Positions 60,958-64,000 of a stretch of DNA of 64,000 nt are shown here, one piece after another. The notes beneath the pieces are model-generated. The model was not told the origin of the DNA and searched no databases. It saw only the letters and a program-made list of their open reading frames with translations. The stretch's first letter is position 1; every line of letters starts with the position of its first letter. The stretch spans positions 126,967 through 190,966 of the forward strand of contig NZ_JSYZ01000017.1 of the NCBI RefSeq assembly GCF_001293465.1, read 5' to 3'. This stretch comes from Pseudomonas asplenii. Lineage in GTDB: Bacteria; Pseudomonadota; Gammaproteobacteria; Pseudomonadales; Pseudomonadaceae. A program made the position numbers and the translations under genes.

Positions 60958-63522
60958 ATGCGTATAGACCGATTAACCAGCAAATTGCAGTTGGCTTTGT
61001 CCGATGCCCAATCCCTGGCCGTTGGCCTCGATCATCCGGCCATCGAACCGACCCACCTGTTGCAGGCATTGCTGGAACAGCAGGGTGGTTCGATCAAACC
61101 CCTGCTGATGCAGGTTGGCTTCGAGGTCAACAGCCTGCGCAAGGAATTGAGCAAGGAACTCGACAAGCTGCCGAAAATCCAGAATCCCACCGGCGACGTC
61201 AACATGTCGCAGGATCTGGCGCGCCTGTTGAACCAGGCCGACCGCCTGGCCCAGCAGAAGGGCGACCAATTCATCTCCAGCGAACTGGTGTTGCTCGCCG
61301 CCATGGACGAGAACAGCAAGCTGGGCAAGTTGCTGCTCGGCCAGGGCGTCAGCAAGAAGGCCCTGGAGAACGCGATCAACAACCTGCGCGGCGGCGCGGC
61401 CGTCAATGACGCCAACGTCGAGGAGTCGCGCCAGGCCCTGGACAAGTACACCGTCGACCTGACCAAGCGTGCCGAGGACGGCAAGCTCGACCCGGTGATC
61501 GGTCGCGACGACGAGATTCGCCGTACCATCCAGGTGCTGCAACGGCGGACCAAGAACAACCCGGTGCTGATCGGCGAGCCTGGTGTGGGCAAGACCGCCA
61601 TCGCCGAGGGCCTGGCCCAGCGCATCATCAATGGTGAAGTGCCCGACGGCCTCAAGGGCAAGCGCCTGCTGTCGCTGGACATGGGCGCGCTGATAGCCGG
61701 GGCCAAGTACCGCGGTGAGTTCGAGGAGCGCCTCAAGGCACTGCTCAATGAACTGTCGAAGCAGGAAGGGCAGATCATCCTGTTCATCGACGAACTGCAC
61801 ACCATGGTCGGCGCCGGCAAGGGCGAGGGCTCGATGGATGCGGGCAACATGCTCAAGCCGGCCCTGGCCCGCGGTGAGCTGCATTGCGTCGGTGCGACCA
61901 CCCTCAACGAGTACCGTCAATATATAGAGAAGGATGCGGCGCTCGAGCGACGCTTCCAGAAGGTGCTGGTGGACGAGCCGAGCGAGGAGGACACCATTGC
62001 CATCCTGCGCGGCCTGAAAGAGCGCTATGAAGTGCACCACAAGGTGGCGATCACCGACGGTGCGATCATCGCGGCGGCCAGGCTCAGCCATCGCTACATC
62101 ACTGATCGTCAGTTGCCGGACAAGGCCATCGACCTGATCGACGAAGCGGCCAGCCGTATCCGCATGGAGATCGACTCCAAGCCGGAAGTGCTCGATCGCC
62201 TGGAGCGACGTCTGATCCAGCTCAAGGTCGAAGCTCAGGCCCTGAAGAAAGAGGACGATGAGGCGGCGATCAAGCGCCTGGAAAAACTCCAGGAGGACAT
62301 CGCCCGGCTGGAGCGCGAGTACTCCGACCTGGAAGACGTCTGGGCCTCGGAGAAGGCCGAGGTGCAGGGTTCGGCGCAGATCCAGCAGAAAATCGAGCAG
62401 TCGCGCCAGGAACTGGAGGCAGCGCGCCGCAAGGGCGACCTCAATCGCATGGCCGAATTGCAGTACGGGGTGATCCCGGACCTGGAGCGCAGCCTGCAGA
62501 TGGTCGACCAGCATGGTCACAGCGAGAATCAGTTGCTGCGCAGCAAGGTCACCGAGGAAGAGATCGCCGAGGTGGTATCGAAGTGGACCGGCATCCCGGT
62601 GTCGAAAATGCTCGAGGGCGAGCGTGAGAAGCTGCTGAAGATGGAGAGCCTGCTGCATCAGCGCGTCATCGGCCAGAGCGAGGCCGTGGTGGCGGTGGCC
62701 AACGCGGTACGGCGTTCCCGTGCCGGCTTGGCCGACCCGAATCGCCCGAGCGGTTCGTTCATGTTCCTCGGCCCGACCGGGGTCGGCAAGACCGAGCTGT
62801 GCAAGGCCCTGGCCGAATTCCTGTTCGACACCGAGGAAGCCATGGTGCGGATCGACATGTCCGAGTTCATGGAGAAACACTCCGTGGCTCGCCTGATCGG
62901 TGCGCCTCCGGGGTATGTCGGTTATGAAGAGGGTGGTTACCTGACCGAGGCGGTGCGCCGCAAGCCGTATTCGGTGATCCTGCTGGACGAGGTCGAGAAG
63001 GCGCATCCGGATGTGTTCAATATCCTGCTGCAGGTGCTGGAGGATGGTCGCCTGACCGACAGTCACGGTCGTACCGTGGACTTCCGCAATACCGTGGTGG
63101 TGATGACCTCCAACCTCGGCTCGACGCAGATCCAGGAACTGGTCGGTGATCGAGAGGCCCAGCGGGCGGCGGTCATGGATGCACTGGGCAGCCATTTCCG
63201 GCCGGAGTTCATCAACCGGGTCGACGAAGTGGTGATCTTCGAGCCGCTGGCGCGGGATCAGATCGCCGGTATTACCGAGATCCAGTTGGGCCGCCTGCGG
63301 GGTCGCCTGGCCGAGCGCGAGCTGACGCTGACGTTGAGTGACGAGGCGTTGGACAAGCTTATCGCCGTGGGGTACGACCCGGTGTATGGTGCGCGGCCGC
63401 TGAAGCGGGCGATCCAGCGCTGGATCGAAAACCCGCTGGCCCAGTTGATCCTGTCGGGACGTTTTGTGCCGGGGAGCAGCATCACGGGCCAGGTGGAGAA
63501 CGACGAGATCGTCTTTGCCTGA
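60958..63522 (+). CDS. clpB: ClpB disaggregase
   Basis: An 854-residue AAA+ chaperone that rescues aggregated proteins with DnaK. The amino-terminal Clp domain (about 1-145) precedes two ATPase modules with Walker A motifs GEPGVGKTA near residue 206 and GPTGVGKTE near 606. The middle coiled coil (about 410-525) is rich in the ERRLIQLKVEAQALKK type. It starts at ATG with AAAAGGAAGG. It is monocistronic with a heat-shock promoter and a strong terminator. Confidence 0.98.
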   Translation: MRIDRLTSKLQLALSDAQSLAVGLDHPAIEPTHLLQALLEQQGGSIKPLLMQVGFEVNSLRKELSKELDKLPKIQNPTGDVNMSQDLARLLNQADRLAQQKGDQFISSELVLLAAMDENSKLGKLLLGQGVSKKALENAINNLRGGAAVNDANVEESRQALDKYTVDLTKRAEDGKLDPVIGRDDEIRRTIQVLQRRTKNNPVLIGEPGVGKTAIAEGLAQRIINGEVPDGLKGKRLLSLDMGALIAGAKYRGEFEERLKALLNELSKQEGQIILFIDELHTMVGAGKGEGSMDAGNMLKPALARGELHCVGATTLNEYRQYIEKDAALERRFQKVLVDEPSEEDTIAILRGLKERYEVHHKVAITDGAIIAAARLSHRYITDRQLPDKAIDLIDEAASRIRMEIDSKPEVLDRLERRLIQLKVEAQALKKEDDEAAIKRLEKLQEDIARLEREYSDLEDVWASEKAEVQGSAQIQQKIEQSRQELEAARRKGDLNRMAELQYGVIPDLERSLQMVDQHGHSENQLLRSKVTEEEIAEVVSKWTGIPVSKMLEGEREKLLKMESLLHQRVIGQSEAVVAVANAVRRSRAGLADPNRPSGSFMFLGPTGVGKTELCKALAEFLFDTEEAMVRIDMSEFMEKHSVARLIGAPPGYVGYEEGGYLTEAVRRKPYSVILLDEVEKAHPDVFNILLQVLEDGRLTDSHGRTVDFRNTVVVMTSNLGSTQIQELVGDREAQRAAVMDALGSHFRPEFINRVDEVVIFEPLARDQIAGITEIQLGRLRGRLAERELTLTLSDEALDKLIAVGYDPVYGARPLKRAIQRWIENPLAQLILSGRFVPGSSITGQVENDEIVFA

Positions 63523-63546
63523 TTGGTGGCAGCGCCGAAAGGGAAG

Positions 63547-63573
63547 GGCCTCGCATCGCGAGGCCTTTTTTTT
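63547..63573 (+). terminator. Rho-independent terminator of clpB
   Basis: Perfect 8-bp stem GGCCTCGC/GCGAGGCC with an ATC loop, followed by eight T residues. It lies 25 bp after the clpB stop. Confidence 0.95.
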
Positions 63574-63704
63574 CGCCAAGGCGTTGAATTCAATGAAAAA
63601 GGCTTGTAAAGTGCGCCCCGCAACACGGTCATCCCCGGATCTCCCTGCAAAGGGAATTCCAGAAAAAAGATTGCAAATTCAGTGTCTTGAAAGCAATTTA
63701 GGGG

Positions 63705-63732
63705 TTGACAGAGAGTTGAAAGGTTGTAAAAT
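63705..63732 (+). promoter_or_regulatory. Sigma-70 promoter of the tRNA genes
   Basis: TTGACA (63705-63710), 16-base spacer, TAAAAT (63727-63732), and a GACGCGCC discriminator typical of stable-RNA promoters. It predicts a 5' leader of about 95 nt before tRNA-Asn. The remainder of 63574-63833 shows no gene. Confidence 0.85.
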
Positions 63733-63833
63733 GACGCGCCTCAGAGACGCAAACGCAGAAATGCGAAAGCGACGAAGAGTAGGCTTCCAGCGATGGGAGT
63801 GAAGCGTTAGAGTTGTAGCTTGAAATGTGTTGT

Positions 63834-63909
63834 TCCGTGATAGCTCAGTCGGTAGAGCAAATGACTGTTAATCATTGGGTCCCAGGTTCGAGTCCTGGTC
63901 ACGGAGCCA
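63834..63909 (+). tRNA. tRNA-Asn (GTT)
   Basis: A 76-base cloverleaf: acceptor TCCGTGA/TCACGGA, D stem GCTC/GAGC, anticodon stem AATGA/TCATT with loop CTGTTAA (anticodon GTT), TTCGAGT loop, and an encoded CCA end. It is the first gene of a tandem pair. Confidence 0.97.
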
Positions 63910-63918
63910 ATTTCAAAC

Positions 63919-63995
63919 CGGGGTATAGCGCAGTCCGGTAGCGCGCCTGCTTTGGGAGCAGGATGTCAGGAGTTCGAATCCCCTTACCCCGACCA
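63919..63995 (+). tRNA. tRNA-Pro (TGG)
   Basis: A 77-base cloverleaf: acceptor CGGGGTA/TACCCCG, anticodon stem CCTGC/GCAGG with loop TTTGGGA (anticodon TGG), TTCGAAT loop, and an encoded ACCA end. It lies 9 bp after tRNA-Asn and is surely processed from the same transcript. Confidence 0.97.
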
Positions 63996-64000
63996 TATTC

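Noticed and set aside
60973..63579. An 868-codon open frame on the minus strand opposite clpB
   Set aside because: Shadow of clpB with histidine- and glutamine-rich antisense composition.

Overview
The window is chromosomal DNA of a fluorescent Pseudomonas that is not P. aeruginosa. The basis is high G+C, single-copy housekeeping genes of Pseudomonas type, short GGGCTTGCC-type palindromic repeats, and a gene order that, from memory, follows the P. aeruginosa PA4613 to PA4542 region (katB-ankB-radA-mapZ-cstA ... glyA-morA ... ettA-gdhA ... ispB-rplU-rpmA-obg-proB-rpsT-murJ-ribF-ileS-lspA-fkpB-ispH, pil genes, pilRS, bamD-rluD-pgeF-clpB). No strain name can be derived from the sequence alone.

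Layout. 1-7.8 kb: the 3' end of a KatB-type catalase with its ankyrin partner AnkB, RadA, an exported unknown, the PilZ protein MapZ, and the CstA/YbdD/YjiA carbon-starvation set. 7.8-13.2 kb: an accessory block, all on the minus strand: a C4-dicarboxylate-type symporter, two FCD-type GntR regulators, then an alpha-oxoamine-synthase-like PLP enzyme tightly coupled to an MFS exporter. The enzyme/exporter pair has lower G+C than its flanks and sits where I recall P. aeruginosa having only one small gene; it is the best candidate for an undescribed small-molecule system. 13.5-19 kb: glyA and the large GGDEF/EAL protein MorA. 19-29 kb: ettA, gdhA, a Gre-like factor, small exported proteins, a DUF4105 envelope protein, a DUF3015 protein and a Lon-family protease.

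29-39.5 kb: a small conserved protein, a large lipoprotein, a UPF0114 membrane protein, FklB, a small protein behind a strong Fur box, PhnA, IspB, then rplU-rpmA, obg, proB, creA-like and rpsT. 39.7-47.2 kb: murJ, ribF-ileS-lspA-fkpB and ispH, with overlapping or closely spaced genes. 47.2-57.8 kb: the type IV pilus minor-pilin cluster (a fimT-like gene that lacks a stop codon, then fimU-pilV-pilW-pilX-pilY1-pilE), thiO, and the pilS/pilR two-component genes. 58-64 kb: bamD, rluD-pgeF, heat-shock-promoter clpB, and tRNA-Asn and tRNA-Pro genes behind a strong sigma-70 promoter.

Recurring themes are surface motility and c-di-GMP (MapZ, MorA, minor pilins, PilS/PilR), nutrient-stress responses (CstA set, a Fur-controlled small protein, a candidate NtrC site at gdhA), and many intergenic hairpins that act as terminators or are REP-like. 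Starts were chosen from start codon, ribosome-binding site and family length. Functions are inferred from motifs and remembered family knowledge; no database search was possible.
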